Positions 7,547-16,470 are shown, counted from the stretch's first letter. The stretch is DNA of 64,000 nucleotides from HGM12713 sp045593725 (GCA_045593725.1 JAZNXE010000026.1:51877-115876), one strand, 5' to 3'. The notes: generated by a model not told the origin, from the letters alone. Made by a program: numbers and translations.

Positions 7547-9385
7547 GTGATTCGTAACGATTTAAGAAATATTGCTATAATCGCCCACGTTGACCACGGC
7601 AAGACCACTCTTGTTGACGAGATGCTCAAGCAAGGCGGTATATACCGTGAAAATCAGGAAACAGTTACCCGTGTAATGGACTCGGGCGACCTTGAAAAGG
7701 AGAGAGGTATCACCATTCTCGCCAAGAACACCGCCGTTCACTATAAGGATATAAAGATAAATCTTATCGACACCCCAGGTCACGCCGATTTTGGAGGTGA
7801 GGTAGAGCGTATCCTTAAGATGGTTAACGGAGTTATCCTTCTGGTAGATGCGGCGGAGGGTCCTATGCCCCAGACCCGCTTCGTTCTTCAGCGAGCGCTG
7901 GAGCTTAATCACAGAGTTATCATAGTTATAAACAAGATAGACAAGCCCGACGCCCGCCTTGGCGAGGTGGAGGACGAAATACTTGAGCTTCTTATAGACC
8001 TTAACGCCTCCGACGAGCAGCTGGACAGCCCTATGCTCTACTGCTCGGGCAGAGCGGGTACGGCTACTGAAAATGCCGACGAAGCCGGAAAAGACCTTGT
8101 TCCTCTTTTTGAGAAGATAATCAATTACATCCCCGCTCCCGAGGGAGATGAAAACGGTGAGCTTCAGCTCCTCGTATCCTCTATCGACTACAACGAGTAC
8201 GTGGGAAGAATAGGTATCGGACGTATCGAGCGCGGCTCTATACGCACAAATCAGGAGGCGTACATCTGTAATTACCACACAGGCGGAACACCCAAAAGAA
8301 CTAAAATAGTAGCACTCTTTCAAATAGACGGTCTTGTAAGAGTTCCCGTGGAAAACGCAAAAATGGGTGACATCGTCTGCTTCTCGGGCGCGGAAAACAT
8401 CACTATCGGTGACACTATAACAAGCCTGAGCGCTCCCGAGCCTCTTGAATTTGTAAAGGTCAGTGAGCCAACCCTTGAAATGACCTTTGCCGTCAACGAC
8501 AGCCCCTTTGCGGGTAAGGAGGGTAAATTCGTTACCTCCCGCCAGCTCCGCGACAGACTTTATAAGGAGCTGCTTAAGGACGTTTCTCTCAGAGTTGAGG
8601 ACGGAGATACCACCGACGAATTTAAGGTTGCGGGACGTGGCGAGATGCACCTCTCTATACTCATTGAAACTATGCGTCGAGAGGGCTATGAAATGACCTG
8701 CTCCAACCCCCGTGTACTCTACAAGGAGATAGACGGCGTTAAGTGTGAGCCTATGGAGCGTGTAACCCTTGACGTTCCTTCAGAGTACGTAGGCGCAGTA
8801 GTTGAAAAGCTCGGTCAGCGCAAGGGCGACCTTCTTGAGATGAACCCCATTGGAAGTCGTATGAGAATAGAATATTCTATTCCCTCCAGATGCCTTTTCG
8901 GTTACCGCTCGGAATTCCTTACCGCTACTCACGGCGAGGGTATAATGAATACTCTCTTTGACGGATATCAGCCTTACAGAGGAGAGGTAGTAATGAGATT
9001 TACAGGCTCTCTGGTTGCCTCCGAAACGGGAGAGACCACACGCTACGGCCTGTATAACACTCAGGACAGAGGAAATCTTTTCGTAGGTCCTCAGACTCCC
9101 GTTTACGAGGGAATGATAGTGGGTGAGAACCCCAAAAACGACGATATCGCGGTGAACCCCTGCAAGAAAAAGCAGCTTACCGCTATCCGCTCGGCGGGAG
9201 CGGACGAAAAGCTTCTCCTTACTCCCCCCATCATTTTCTCCCTTGAGGAAGCTATCGAATTTATAACCGATGACGAGCTTATCGAGGTAACCCCAAAATC
9301 CATACGCCTTCGCAAGAAGATACTCAACACCGAGGAGCGTATGAAGGCAATGATGAAAAAGCGCCGCGAGTTGGCGAAGAACTGA
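7547..9385 (+). CDS. typA: Translational GTPase TypA/BipA
   Basis: A ribosome-associated GTPase of the EF-G family, involved in ribosome assembly and stress adaptation. The 612 residues include the G1 motif AHVDHGKTTL, G2/G3 motifs ERGITI and DTPGHADFGGEVER, and G4 NKIDKPDA. The EF-G-like domains II, III and V and the TypA-specific C-terminal domain follow. The start is the GTG at 7547 (IRNDLRNIAIIAHVDHGK), because AAAGGAGAT lies 9 bases upstream. An ATA/ATT-type start 13 codons earlier has no such site. The gene stands alone behind its own promoter and ends at a strong terminator. Confidence 0.96.
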   Translation: MIRNDLRNIAIIAHVDHGKTTLVDEMLKQGGIYRENQETVTRVMDSGDLEKERGITILAKNTAVHYKDIKINLIDTPGHADFGGEVERILKMVNGVILLVDAAEGPMPQTRFVLQRALELNHRVIIVINKIDKPDARLGEVEDEILELLIDLNASDEQLDSPMLYCSGRAGTATENADEAGKDLVPLFEKIINYIPAPEGDENGELQLLVSSIDYNEYVGRIGIGRIERGSIRTNQEAYICNYHTGGTPKRTKIVALFQIDGLVRVPVENAKMGDIVCFSGAENITIGDTITSLSAPEPLEFVKVSEPTLEMTFAVNDSPFAGKEGKFVTSRQLRDRLYKELLKDVSLRVEDGDTTDEFKVAGRGEMHLSILIETMRREGYEMTCSNPRVLYKEIDGVKCEPMERVTLDVPSEYVGAVVEKLGQRKGDLLEMNPIGSRMRIEYSIPSRCLFGYRSEFLTATHGEGIMNTLFDGYQPYRGEVVMRFTGSLVASETGETTRYGLYNTQDRGNLFVGPQTPVYEGMIVGENPKNDDIAVNPCKKKQLTAIRSAGADEKLLLTPPIIFSLEEAIEFITDDELIEVTPKSIRLRKKILNTEERMKAMMKKRRELAKN

Positions 9386-9389
9386 TAAC

Positions 9390-9421
9390 AAAAAACAGCT
9401 TGTTTTCACAAGCTGTTTTTT
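9390..9421 (+). terminator. Terminator of typA
   Basis: AAAAAACAGCTTGT, a TTTC loop and ACAAGCTGTTTTTT form a perfect stem ending in T's. It abuts the stop codon of the convergent DUF2752 gene and probably serves both. Confidence 0.9.
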
Positions 9422-9825
9422 TACGGTGCAAGATATGTCAGGGGAAATACGGGAATATTCCGCAATATCCAAAAAAAAAGCACGAATATAAGTATTCCCA
9501 AGCCTATGCCCCACCTCACCTTGAAAAACGGGAGCACGTCCTTCCCGAAAACGTAAGCTATATAAAGCTTCAGCAAATAATAGACAGCGAAGGGCAAAAG
9601 CAATACGAAGAATAAATTGTAGCTGAGTGCTGAAAGTATATCTCCGTGCAGCAGTGCCACACAAGCGCGCCCCGCGCCGCACCCCGGACAATATATGCCG
9701 CTTATCTTATAAAACATACAGGGCATTCCCTCTTTAAAATAATAAAGACAAAATGCTACAAAAGCCACGAGCAAGGGTGCCGTTATTCCTACGGCTATTC
9801 TCCACCCTTTTCTTTTAAAATCCAT
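9421..9825 (-). CDS. DUF2752 membrane protein
   Basis: A 134-residue membrane protein of the DUF2752 family, recognised by ISGIYCPGCGAGRACVALLHGD, the hallmark CPGCGxxR motif between the first and second hydrophobic segments. Three transmembrane helices are visible. The function of the family is unknown. Of three in-frame ATGs I chose the third (MDFKRKGW) because AAGGA stands 8 bases before it. The first at 9846 would add seven residues. It follows the zinc-ribbon gene on the same strand, separated by a hairpin. Confidence 0.85.
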   Translation of the reverse strand: MDFKRKGWRIAVGITAPLLVAFVAFCLYYFKEGMPCMFYKISGIYCPGCGAGRACVALLHGDILSALSYNLFFVLLLPFAVYYLLKLYIAYVFGKDVLPFFKVRWGIGLGILIFVLFFWILRNIPVFPLTYLAP

Positions 9826-9852
9826 CTTCATTTTCCTTAACGTCAAAGTCTA

Positions 9853-9877
9853 AGACCGACCGCAAATGCGGTCGGTC
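9853..9877 (-). terminator. Hairpin between the zinc-ribbon and DUF2752 genes
   Basis: GACCGACCGCA and TGCGGTCGGTC form a perfect 11 bp stem. The T-tract after it on the minus strand is weak, so it may attenuate rather than fully terminate transcription into the DUF2752 gene. Confidence 0.6.
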
Positions 9878-9886
9878 ATTCTCTCT

Positions 9887-10276
9887 TTAATAGTAATATG
9901 TAGGCACAGATGCCGCCATTCCGAAAGCAAGAATTATCATAAAGATATAGAATACTACCAAGAACAGCACCAATACCGCCGCGCATATAGTTCCAACGAT
10001 ATTTGCTATCTTCGCTATCTTATTGTATCTCGCAGACTTCTCATCTGTCTCTCCCTTCGCAAGCAAGGTAAAGATAAGTGCGATAACGCCCGCCGCAACC
10101 TGAGAGCAGAGCACCAAATTTATCAGCGACCAAACGAGCATTCCTATATTAAGGTCCTTCTTATTGGACGGGGCAACCGTTTCTATCTTAACTTCCTCAA
10201 CTGCAGGAGCACCGCATCCCGTACAAACGGTCTGGTCAACTCCGAGTTCTTTTCCGCAATTTCTGCAAAAAGCCAT
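9887..10276 (-). CDS. Zinc-ribbon membrane protein
   Basis: A 129-residue protein with an N-terminal double zinc knuckle (FCRNCGKEL and CTGCGAP), a short charged linker, and two hydrophobic helices that likely lie in the membrane. This zinc-ribbon-plus-TM layout is common in Firmicutes, and no function is known. The start at 10276 is set by GAAAGGAGAT 8 bases upstream. The longer open frame adds only MKGDII. Its own promoter lies at 10323-10351. It adjoins the DUF2752 gene, another small membrane protein with unknown role. Confidence 0.85.
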   Translation of the reverse strand: MAFCRNCGKELGVDQTVCTGCGAPAVEEVKIETVAPSNKKDLNIGMLVWSLINLVLCSQVAAGVIALIFTLLAKGETDEKSARYNKIAKIANIVGTICAAVLVLFLVVFYIFMIILAFGMAASVPTYYY

Positions 10277-10322
10277 TATAATATCTCCTTTCAAGTCAAA
10301 CTTACAGTTTTCCTATGAAATT

Positions 10323-10351
10323 ATGATATCATATTTCAGAGGATTTGTCAA
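10323..10351 (-). promoter_or_regulatory. Promoter of the zinc-ribbon gene
   Basis: On the minus strand TTGACA (10346-10351), 17 bases and TATCAT (10323-10328). Confidence 0.75.
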
Positions 10352-10356
10352 TAGCT

Positions 10357-10851
10357 TTATCTCTGGGGCTTGTCAAAGCCGTGTATAAATCCCTTTACGT
10401 CTGCCGAGCATATATCTCCGCCTATTACCTTGTTTCTATAAACAATAATATTGGCATATACCTTACCCTCCTCGCCCTCGTAGTTGCTTATCTCGTAGGT
10501 GTATCGGGTAACGTTTTTATTTTTATATTTAGAGAGGTCGAGTCCCTGACGCTTCTGTATCTCGTTGTAGCCCGTAAATATCTTGTCAAACTCCTTAGGA
10601 ATAGTTATATCTGCCGTTTCAACAGGGTCGCCGCTTACCTTCCAGCCAAACTGAGCAAGAAAATCAATCCTGTCCTGATTGGTCTTTATTTTGTCATAGC
10701 TTATCTCCTTTTCGCTTCCCGTCGTTATGTAGCTCAGCTCCCCTCCGTCATACCCCGGAATAAAGGCTATCATAGCTATAAGCGCCGTCAGCGCCACGCA
10801 TACGACGGCAAAAAATTTCAACGTGCTGGCGCGAAGTGAATATACAAACAT
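10357..10851 (-). CDS. DUF4830 domain protein, membrane-anchored
   Basis: A 164-residue protein with one N-terminal hydrophobic segment (about residues 9-30) and an extracytoplasmic domain. The region IDFLAQFGWKVSGDPVE, the phrase TIPKEFD and NEIQKRQGLDLSKYK are the pattern I associate with the DUF4830 family of Firmicutes, whose function is unknown. GGAGG stands 7 bases before the ATG at 10851. The frame extends 16 codons further but without a ribosome site. No catalytic motif is evident. Confidence 0.8.
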   Translation of the reverse strand: MFVYSLRASTLKFFAVVCVALTALIAMIAFIPGYDGGELSYITTGSEKEISYDKIKTNQDRIDFLAQFGWKVSGDPVETADITIPKEFDKIFTGYNEIQKRQGLDLSKYKNKNVTRYTYEISNYEGEEGKVYANIIVYRNKVIGGDICSADVKGFIHGFDKPQR

Positions 10852-10953
10852 GGTGATTCCTCCAAAATTGATTTCTACCACATTTATATGTATCCTCACC
10901 CCGCTTTATGAAATTTTTTATTCTTTTGAATAAGAATAAATCTTTATGAGGGA

Positions 10954-10982
10954 TTGACATAAAAAGCTTTGGATGATATAAT
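10954..10982 (+). promoter_or_regulatory. Promoter of alaS
   Basis: TTGACA (10954-10959), a 17-base spacer and TATAAT (10977-10982). The start codon is 41 bases downstream, which leaves no room for a T-box leader. Confidence 0.9.
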
Positions 10983-11022
10983 AAAGTGATATATTATTTT
11001 GAGAAAGGCAAGGCTTTTTAAT

Positions 11023-13653
11023 ATGAAATGGACGTCACTTAACGACCTTCGGGAAAAGTATCTTTCATTTTTTGAATCAAAGGGACACTTAAGACTCCCC
11101 TCTTTCCCCTTGGTACCTATAAATGACAAATCTCTTCTTCTTATAAACTCGGGTATGGCACCTATGAAGAAATACTTCACAGGAGAGGAAATACCTCCCC
11201 GCAACAGAGTTACCACCTGCCAGAAGTGCATCCGTACCCCCGACCTTGAGCGCGTGGGACCCACAGCAAGACCCGGCACGTTCTTTGAGATGCTTGGAAA
11301 CTTCTCTTTCGGTGATTACTTTAAGGACGAGGCTATTCCGTGGGCTTGGGAGTTCCTTACCCAGTGGTTGGAAATACCCGCGGACCTTCTCTGGCCCTCT
11401 ATATACGAGAACGACGAGGAGGCATACGTTATCTGGCGCGACAAGATAGGCGTTCCCGAGGAGCATATCGTTCGTCTTGGCAAGGCTGATAACTTCTGGG
11501 AGCACGGCTCAGGTCCCTGCGGTCCCTGCTCCGAGATTTACTTCGACAGAGGTATAAAGTACGGCTGCGGCTCTCCCGACTGTAAGCCCGGATGCGACTG
11601 CGACAGATTTATGGAGATATGGAACAACGTATTCTCCCAGTTCAATAACGACGGCAACGGAAACTACACCGAGCTTGCTCAGAAGAACATAGATACGGGT
11701 ATGGGCCTTGAGCGTCTTGCTTGCGTAATGCAGGGCGTTGACAATATGTTCGAGGTAGATACCATACGCAAGGTAATAGACAAGGTTTGCGAGATTTCGG
11801 GCAAGACCTACGGCAATGACGCCGACAACGACATTTCAATCCGTGTTATCACCGACCACTCCAGAAGCGCTATGTTTATGATATCCGACGGAGTTATCCC
11901 CTCCAACGAGGGTCGCGGATACGTGCTCCGAAGAATTATCCGCCGCGCTTGCCGCCACGGAAAGCTGCTGGGTATCGACCATCCCTTCCTTGTAGAAACC
12001 GTAACCACCTCTATTGAGGAGAGCAAGGGCGCATATCCCGAGCTTGACGAAAAGAGAGATTATATCCTCAAGGTCATCTCTATGGAGGAGGATCGCTTCG
12101 ACGCGACTATCGACGCGGGTCTTTCAATTCTCTCCGACCTTATCCGCGGCGCGCTGGCTGACAACGCTGACGTAATTTCGGGCGAGGAGGTATTCAAGCT
12201 TTACGATACCTTTGGATTCCCCATAGACCTCACCCGTGAGATAGCGGCTGAGAGTCACCTCAATATTGACGAGGACACCTTTGCTTCTCTTATGACCGCG
12301 CAGAAGAAGCGCGCAAGAGAGGCAAGAGCAAATATCGGCGGTTGGGACGAGTCCTCAAAATCCCTCCTTTCAGACCTTCCTAAGACCGAGTTTACGGGAT
12401 ATACCGACTACAAGAGCGAGGCAAAGGTTATTGCTATACTTACCGACGCGGGAAGCGTGGACGAGATAAACGAGGGCGACTGCTCCATAGTTCTTGACCG
12501 TACCCCCTTCTACGGAGAGGGCGGCGGACAGATAGGCGACACGGGTACTATCTACAACGACGGATTTATTGCTAGGGTCTATGACACAAAGAAGACCGAC
12601 GGAGTATATATACACATCTGTACCGTAGCTAACGGCTCGGTAAAGGTGGGCGACACCGTAAGCGCAGATATAGAGGATGCAAGACGTATGGCTATCTGCC
12701 GCAATCACTCTGCGGCTCACCTGCTTCAGGCGGCTCTCCGCAGCGTTCTGGGCAGCCACGTTGAGCAGGCAGGCTCTTACGTCAGCGAGGACGTATGCCG
12801 CTTTGACTTCACGCACTTTGCGGCACTCACATCCGATGAGATAGCAAGAGTTGAAACTCTTGTTAACGCAAATATCCTTGTTGCCAACGACATAGTTACT
12901 ATGGAAACAGATATAGAAACCGCAAAGAAGCACGGAGCTATGGCGCTCTTTGGAGAGAAGTACGGCAATACCGTCCGTATGGTCAAGATGGGCAGCTTCT
13001 CCACCGAGCTTTGCGGAGGAACTCACTGTAAAAACACGGGCAATATCGGTCTGTTCAAGATAGTATCCGAGAGCAGTGTGGCCGCAGGCGTGCGCCGTAT
13101 CGAGGCTGTAACAGGAACGGGAGTTCTCAAGCTTATCGCTGATAAGGATGCGCTTATCGCGGACACTGCCGCAGAGCTTAAGGCGCAGAATCCTATGGAC
13201 ATCGCAAAAAGAGCCGCTCAGCTCCAGACCGAGCTCCACACGGCAAAGAGAGATATAGACGCGCTCAACTCTAAGCTGGCTTCCTCGAAGCTTGGTGATA
13301 TTCTGGCATCGGCAAAGGCGATAGGCTCTGTAAGGCTCATAGCAAGTAAGCTCTCCGATATGGCAATAGACGCGGCAAGAACACTTGCTGACGATATAAA
13401 GGCTAATAACCCCGACGCGGTAGCAATTCTCGCGGTTGCAAACGCTGACAAGCTCAACTTTATCGCGGTTGCGGGTAAGGATGCCGTAAGCGCAGGCGCG
13501 CACGCAGGAAAGCTTGTTGGAGCGGTAGCAGCAGCCACAGGCGGAAAGGGCGGCGGACGTCCCGACAGCGCAATGGCAGGCGGTAAGGATGCGTCAAAGA
13601 TAGACGAGGCACTTGCTCTTGCAGAAGGCACTCTTGCTTCTATGCTTAAGTAA
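11023..13653 (+). CDS. alaS: Alanyl-tRNA synthetase
   Basis: Charges tRNA-Ala and edits mischarged Ser/Gly. At 876 residues it has the full bacterial architecture. The class II catalytic core runs over about residues 1-250 (motif KYLSFFESKGHLRLPSFPLVP, then TCQKCIRTPDLERVG). A tRNA recognition region is followed by the editing domain with HSAAHLLQ and CGGTHCKNTGNIG as zinc ligands. A C-Ala domain ends in GKGGGRPDSAMAGG. The ATG at 11023 is chosen. A TTG eight codons earlier is open but lacks a suitable site. The gene is monocistronic. Confidence 0.97.
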   Translation: MKWTSLNDLREKYLSFFESKGHLRLPSFPLVPINDKSLLLINSGMAPMKKYFTGEEIPPRNRVTTCQKCIRTPDLERVGPTARPGTFFEMLGNFSFGDYFKDEAIPWAWEFLTQWLEIPADLLWPSIYENDEEAYVIWRDKIGVPEEHIVRLGKADNFWEHGSGPCGPCSEIYFDRGIKYGCGSPDCKPGCDCDRFMEIWNNVFSQFNNDGNGNYTELAQKNIDTGMGLERLACVMQGVDNMFEVDTIRKVIDKVCEISGKTYGNDADNDISIRVITDHSRSAMFMISDGVIPSNEGRGYVLRRIIRRACRHGKLLGIDHPFLVETVTTSIEESKGAYPELDEKRDYILKVISMEEDRFDATIDAGLSILSDLIRGALADNADVISGEEVFKLYDTFGFPIDLTREIAAESHLNIDEDTFASLMTAQKKRAREARANIGGWDESSKSLLSDLPKTEFTGYTDYKSEAKVIAILTDAGSVDEINEGDCSIVLDRTPFYGEGGGQIGDTGTIYNDGFIARVYDTKKTDGVYIHICTVANGSVKVGDTVSADIEDARRMAICRNHSAAHLLQAALRSVLGSHVEQAGSYVSEDVCRFDFTHFAALTSDEIARVETLVNANILVANDIVTMETDIETAKKHGAMALFGEKYGNTVRMVKMGSFSTELCGGTHCKNTGNIGLFKIVSESSVAAGVRRIEAVTGTGVLKLIADKDALIADTAAELKAQNPMDIAKRAAQLQTELHTAKRDIDALNSKLASSKLGDILASAKAIGSVRLIASKLSDMAIDAARTLADDIKANNPDAVAILAVANADKLNFIAVAGKDAVSAGAHAGKLVGAVAAATGGKGGGRPDSAMAGGKDASKIDEALALAEGTLASMLK

Positions 13654-13666
13654 AAATAAACGCGCT

Positions 13667-13700
13667 AAGCGCGGTCACAAACGTGACCGCGCTTTTGTTA
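13667..13700 (+). terminator. Terminator of alaS
   Basis: AAGCGCGGTCAC, a short AAAC loop and GTGACCGCGCTT form the stem, followed by TTGTTATTT. Confidence 0.88.
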
Positions 13701-13712
13701 TTTAAAAAGTAC

Positions 13713-13741
13713 TTTACAACTCCAAAAAAGTGTGATATAAT
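13713..13741 (+). promoter_or_regulatory. Promoter upstream of the hairpin RNA and the repeat lipoprotein
   Basis: TTTACA (13713-13718), a 17-base spacer containing TGTGA, and TATAAT (13736-13741). Transcription would begin about where the long inverted repeat begins (13747). Confidence 0.8.
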
Positions 13742-13746
13742 TGGGT

Positions 13747-13874
13747 TGCAACATAAATCTAATATTTTATCTAATAATAAAGGTGTGTATTTTTATTTTG
13801 GTAAAAATGCAGACTCCCTTTTTGACGCACCTTTATTAGATAAAACGTACGCTAAAAAGTAGATTTATGTTGCA
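13747..13874 (+). ncRNA. Long-hairpin RNA element (unassigned)
   Basis: A 128-base stretch has two nested stems. The outer stem pairs TGCAACATAAATCTA (13747-13761) with TAGATTTATGTTGCA (13860-13874), 15 bp perfect. The inner stem pairs TTTTATCTAATAATAAAGGTG (13765-13785) with CACCTTTATTAGATAAAA (13828-13845), 18 bp with a 3-base bulge. They are separated by an asymmetric internal loop of 3 and 14 bases. A further 7 bp hairpin can form in the 42-base apical region. It lies between a promoter and an intrinsic terminator and contains no credible reading frame. It could be a small RNA (6S-like shape), a regulatory leader for the next gene, or a miniature inverted-repeat element. The sequence alone does not decide. 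Confidence 0.55.
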
Positions 13875-13897
13875 GTAAACGGAGCTATGCATTTTTC

Positions 13898-13928
13898 ATG
13901 CGCAGCTTCGTGCTGCGCATTTTTTATT
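13898..13928 (+). terminator. Intrinsic terminator between the hairpin RNA and the lipoprotein gene
   Basis: ATGCGCAGC, a short TTCGT loop and GCTGCGCAT followed by TTTTTATTTAT. It ends about 20 bases before the lipoprotein start codon, so it separates the promoter from the coding region. Confidence 0.85.
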
Positions 13929-13948
13929 TATCATCAGGAGGACAGAAA

Positions 13949-16018
13949 ATGAAAAGAGTTTTGGCGTGTATTTTGGTGGCAATTATGATATTACCCCTTT
14001 TTGCTTCGTGTAATAAGGATGATGACAGCACAACGGGTACTACCGCCGCCACAAAGCAAACCTCGAATACCGAGCAAAATAAGCCCGATAACGAGGAAAA
14101 CGACAACAACGAGAACAACAAGGAAAACGAAGATAATTCAGACGAGGAAGAAAACGAGGAAAATAAAACTCCCGAAATAGACGTTAGCCATCTTCCCGAA
14201 AGCTCAGAGGGCTTAGAGTTTGAATTAAACGACGACGGCAAAGGATATACCGTTACGGGAATTGGAACTTGCACAGATACAGAAATAGTTATCGGTAAAT
14301 ATAACAACTTGCCTGTTACCAGCATTGGAGGGCGTGCGTTCGAGGATTGCACAAGCCTTACCGGTATAACCATATCCGACAGCGTCACGAGCATTGGAGA
14401 TTGTGCGTTCTACAATACAGCATACTATAACAATGAATCAAATTGGGATAACGGTGTGTTGTATATTGGAAATCATTTGATAAAGGCAAAGGAAACTATA
14501 TCGGGTGCATATACGGTAAAAGAAGGAACTAAAACTATTGCAGATTATGCGTTCTACGAGTGCACAGGACTTACGAGTATAACTATACCCGACAGCGTTA
14601 CGAGCATTGGAACCGTTGCGTTCGACCAGTGCACAGGACTTGAGCAAGTGCATATAAATGATATATCAAGTTGGTGTAATATTGAATTTAAATACGGTAA
14701 TCCTCTCTATTACGCTAACAAATTGTATCTCAAAGGAGAACTTGTTACAAATTTGATAATACCCAACAGCGTTACCAGCATTGGAGATTATGCGTTCTAC
14801 TGGTGCACAGGACTTACAAGTGTAACAATAGGCAATAGCGTCACGAGCATTGGAGATTATGCGTTCGACCAGTGCACAGGACTTATGAGTGTAACGATAG
14901 GCAATAGCGTCACGAGCATTGGAGATTGTGCGTTCAGAGGTTGCACAGAACTTACGAGTGTAACCATACCCGACAGCGTTACGAGCATTGGAACTGGTGC
15001 GTTCGAAGTTTGCACAGGACTTACGAGTATAACTATACCCGACGGCATCACCAGCATTGGAGATTATGCGTTCTCCAGTTGCACAGGACTTACGAGTATA
15101 ACCGTATCTGAAGGAAATAGCGTTTATCACGGTAAGGGTAATTGTTTAATAGAAACTGCTACAAAAACTCTGATATCAGGCTGTAAAACGAGCGTAATCC
15201 CCACAGACGGAAGCGTTACCAGAATTGGAGCTGGAGCGTTCTGGGGTTGCGACGGACTTACCAGTATAACTATACCCAACAGCGTTACGAGCATTGGAGA
15301 GTGGGTGTTCGCAAATTGCACAGGACTTACGAGTATAACTATACCCGACAGTGTCACGAGCATTGGAGGTAGTGCGTTCGGCCAGTGCTACGGACTTACG
15401 AGTATAACTATCCCCAACAGCGTTACGAGCATTGGAGATTATGCGTTCTACGGTTGCACAGGACTTACGAGTATAACTATACCCAACAGCGTTACAAGCA
15501 TTGGATATTATGCATTCAAAGATACAGCATACTATAACAACGAATCAAATTGGGATAACGGTGTGTTGTATATTGGAAACCATTTGATAGAGGCAAAGAA
15601 AACTATATCGGGTGCATATACGGTAAAACAAGGAACTAAAACTATTGCAGGTGCTGCGTTCGGGGGTTGCACAGGACTTACGAGTATAACTATACCCGAC
15701 AGCGTTACGAGCATTGGAGTTTATGCGTTCGCCTTATGCACAGGACTTACAAGTATAACTATACCGGACAGCGTAACGAGCATTGGAGAGTGGGCGTTCT
15801 CCAGTTGCACAGGACTTACGAGTGTAACCATACCCGACAGCATCACCAGCATTGGAGATTGTGCGTTCTGGGATTGCACAGGACTTACTACGATAAACTT
15901 CCAAGGCACAAAGGCAGAGTGGGAAACCATTGAAAAGGGGAGTTCTTGGAACAGCGGAACTGACAACTACACTGTAAAATGCACCGACGGCGATATTGCC
16001 AAGGCGGATGATAATTAA
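13949..16018 (+). CDS. BspA-type leucine-rich-repeat lipoprotein
   Basis: A 689-residue surface lipoprotein. The signal peptide ends in a lipobox LFASC (lipidated Cys21). An extremely acidic, Asn/Glu-rich linker (about residues 25-90) follows. Then come some 20 LRR_5 (BspA-like) repeats of about 23 residues with the core TSITIPDSVTSIGDYAF. A block of about 43 residues with TAYYNNESNWDNGVLYIG occurs twice (DNA 14413-14542 and 15522-15650). Repeats are nearly identical at DNA level. BspA-like proteins of gut and oral anaerobes mediate adhesion or surface interaction, so that role is inferred here. The start at 13949 has AGGAGG 8 bases upstream. Confidence 0.93.
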   Translation: MKRVLACILVAIMILPLFASCNKDDDSTTGTTAATKQTSNTEQNKPDNEENDNNENNKENEDNSDEEENEENKTPEIDVSHLPESSEGLEFELNDDGKGYTVTGIGTCTDTEIVIGKYNNLPVTSIGGRAFEDCTSLTGITISDSVTSIGDCAFYNTAYYNNESNWDNGVLYIGNHLIKAKETISGAYTVKEGTKTIADYAFYECTGLTSITIPDSVTSIGTVAFDQCTGLEQVHINDISSWCNIEFKYGNPLYYANKLYLKGELVTNLIIPNSVTSIGDYAFYWCTGLTSVTIGNSVTSIGDYAFDQCTGLMSVTIGNSVTSIGDCAFRGCTELTSVTIPDSVTSIGTGAFEVCTGLTSITIPDGITSIGDYAFSSCTGLTSITVSEGNSVYHGKGNCLIETATKTLISGCKTSVIPTDGSVTRIGAGAFWGCDGLTSITIPNSVTSIGEWVFANCTGLTSITIPDSVTSIGGSAFGQCYGLTSITIPNSVTSIGDYAFYGCTGLTSITIPNSVTSIGYYAFKDTAYYNNESNWDNGVLYIGNHLIEAKKTISGAYTVKQGTKTIAGAAFGGCTGLTSITIPDSVTSIGVYAFALCTGLTSITIPDSVTSIGEWAFSSCTGLTSVTIPDSITSIGDCAFWDCTGLTTINFQGTKAEWETIEKGSSWNSGTDNYTVKCTDGDIAKADDN
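14413..14542 (+). repeat. Long intragenic repeat, copy 1
   Basis: About 130 bases within the lipoprotein gene encode TAYYNNESNWDNGVLYIG and the following TISGAYTVKEGTKTIA. A nearly identical copy lies at 15522-15650. It interrupts the 69-base LRR repeats. Confidence 0.9.
15522..15650 (+). repeat. Long intragenic repeat, copy 2
   Basis: Second copy of the block at 14413-14542, differing at a handful of bases. It marks a duplicated unit of about 1.1 kb period within the lipoprotein gene. Confidence 0.9.
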
Positions 16019-16039
16019 AGATAGCAAAATCTTTGAGTA

Positions 16040-16180
16040 GATCCTGACAGCGTTGCTGTCGCGCTACGCGTTCGACTACGCCCCGCCCGTGTCATTCTGA
16101 GTGAAGCGAAGCGAAATCGAACCCGAACGCAGTGAGGGCGCGTAAGCGGAATCTCGGCGGGGCTACGCTCAGGATGACAT
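16040..16180. repeat. Mosaic intergenic repeat, unit 1
   Basis: The unit contains ATCCTGACAGCGTTGCTGTCG, then GTCATTCTGAGTGAAGCGAA, then a variable part and CTCAGGATGACAT, the inverted return of the opening. Elements of the same words recur at 16300-16460. This is a dispersed intergenic repeat type seen in clostridial genomes, and no gene is visible in it. Confidence 0.6.
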
Positions 16181-16183
16181 TAT

Positions 16184-16217
16184 AAAAGCGAGGCACCGAA
16201 TTGGTGCCTCGTTTTCT
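16184..16217 (+). terminator. Probable terminator downstream of the lipoprotein gene
   Basis: AAAGCGAGGCACC, loop GAATT, GGTGCCTCGTTTTC. It lies about 170 bases after the lipoprotein stop, beyond the repeat unit. Confidence 0.8.
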
Positions 16218-16299
16218 TTCATAGGACAAAACCTCGAAAACAATATTAAGCTCTGTAGGGACAGGCGTCCTCTACAATTTTTGTGCGCAAGCCCTATTT

Positions 16300-16470
16300 A
16301 AGCGGGTCATCCTGAGCGAAACGGCGAGATATTATTGCCGTTGTGACACATAATAAAAACCGCCGTGAAGTCGAACCTTTGCGAAGCGTGGTAGCGAAGC
16401 AAAGGCGTGAAGCGAAGCGAAACGGGATCTCCTGACAGCTTTGCTCTGTCGGGTAGGTCGTGGCGTAAAA
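16300..16470. repeat. Mosaic intergenic repeat, unit 2
   Basis: GGGTCATCCTGAGCGAAACGG, GTGAAGCGAAGCGAAACGGG and CTCCTGACAGCTTTGCTCTG repeat the words of the unit at 16040-16180 in a different order. The remaining 16470-16630 shows no convincing gene. A short open frame on each strand there lacks a ribosome site. Confidence 0.55.

Noticed and set aside
10983..11022. Possible T-box leader for alaS or trpS
   Set aside because: The leaders are 40 bases or less, far too short for a T-box.
14330..15900. CRISPR-like regular repeats
   Set aside because: The repeats are in frame, translate into LRR_5 units and have no unique spacers. They are protein repeats.
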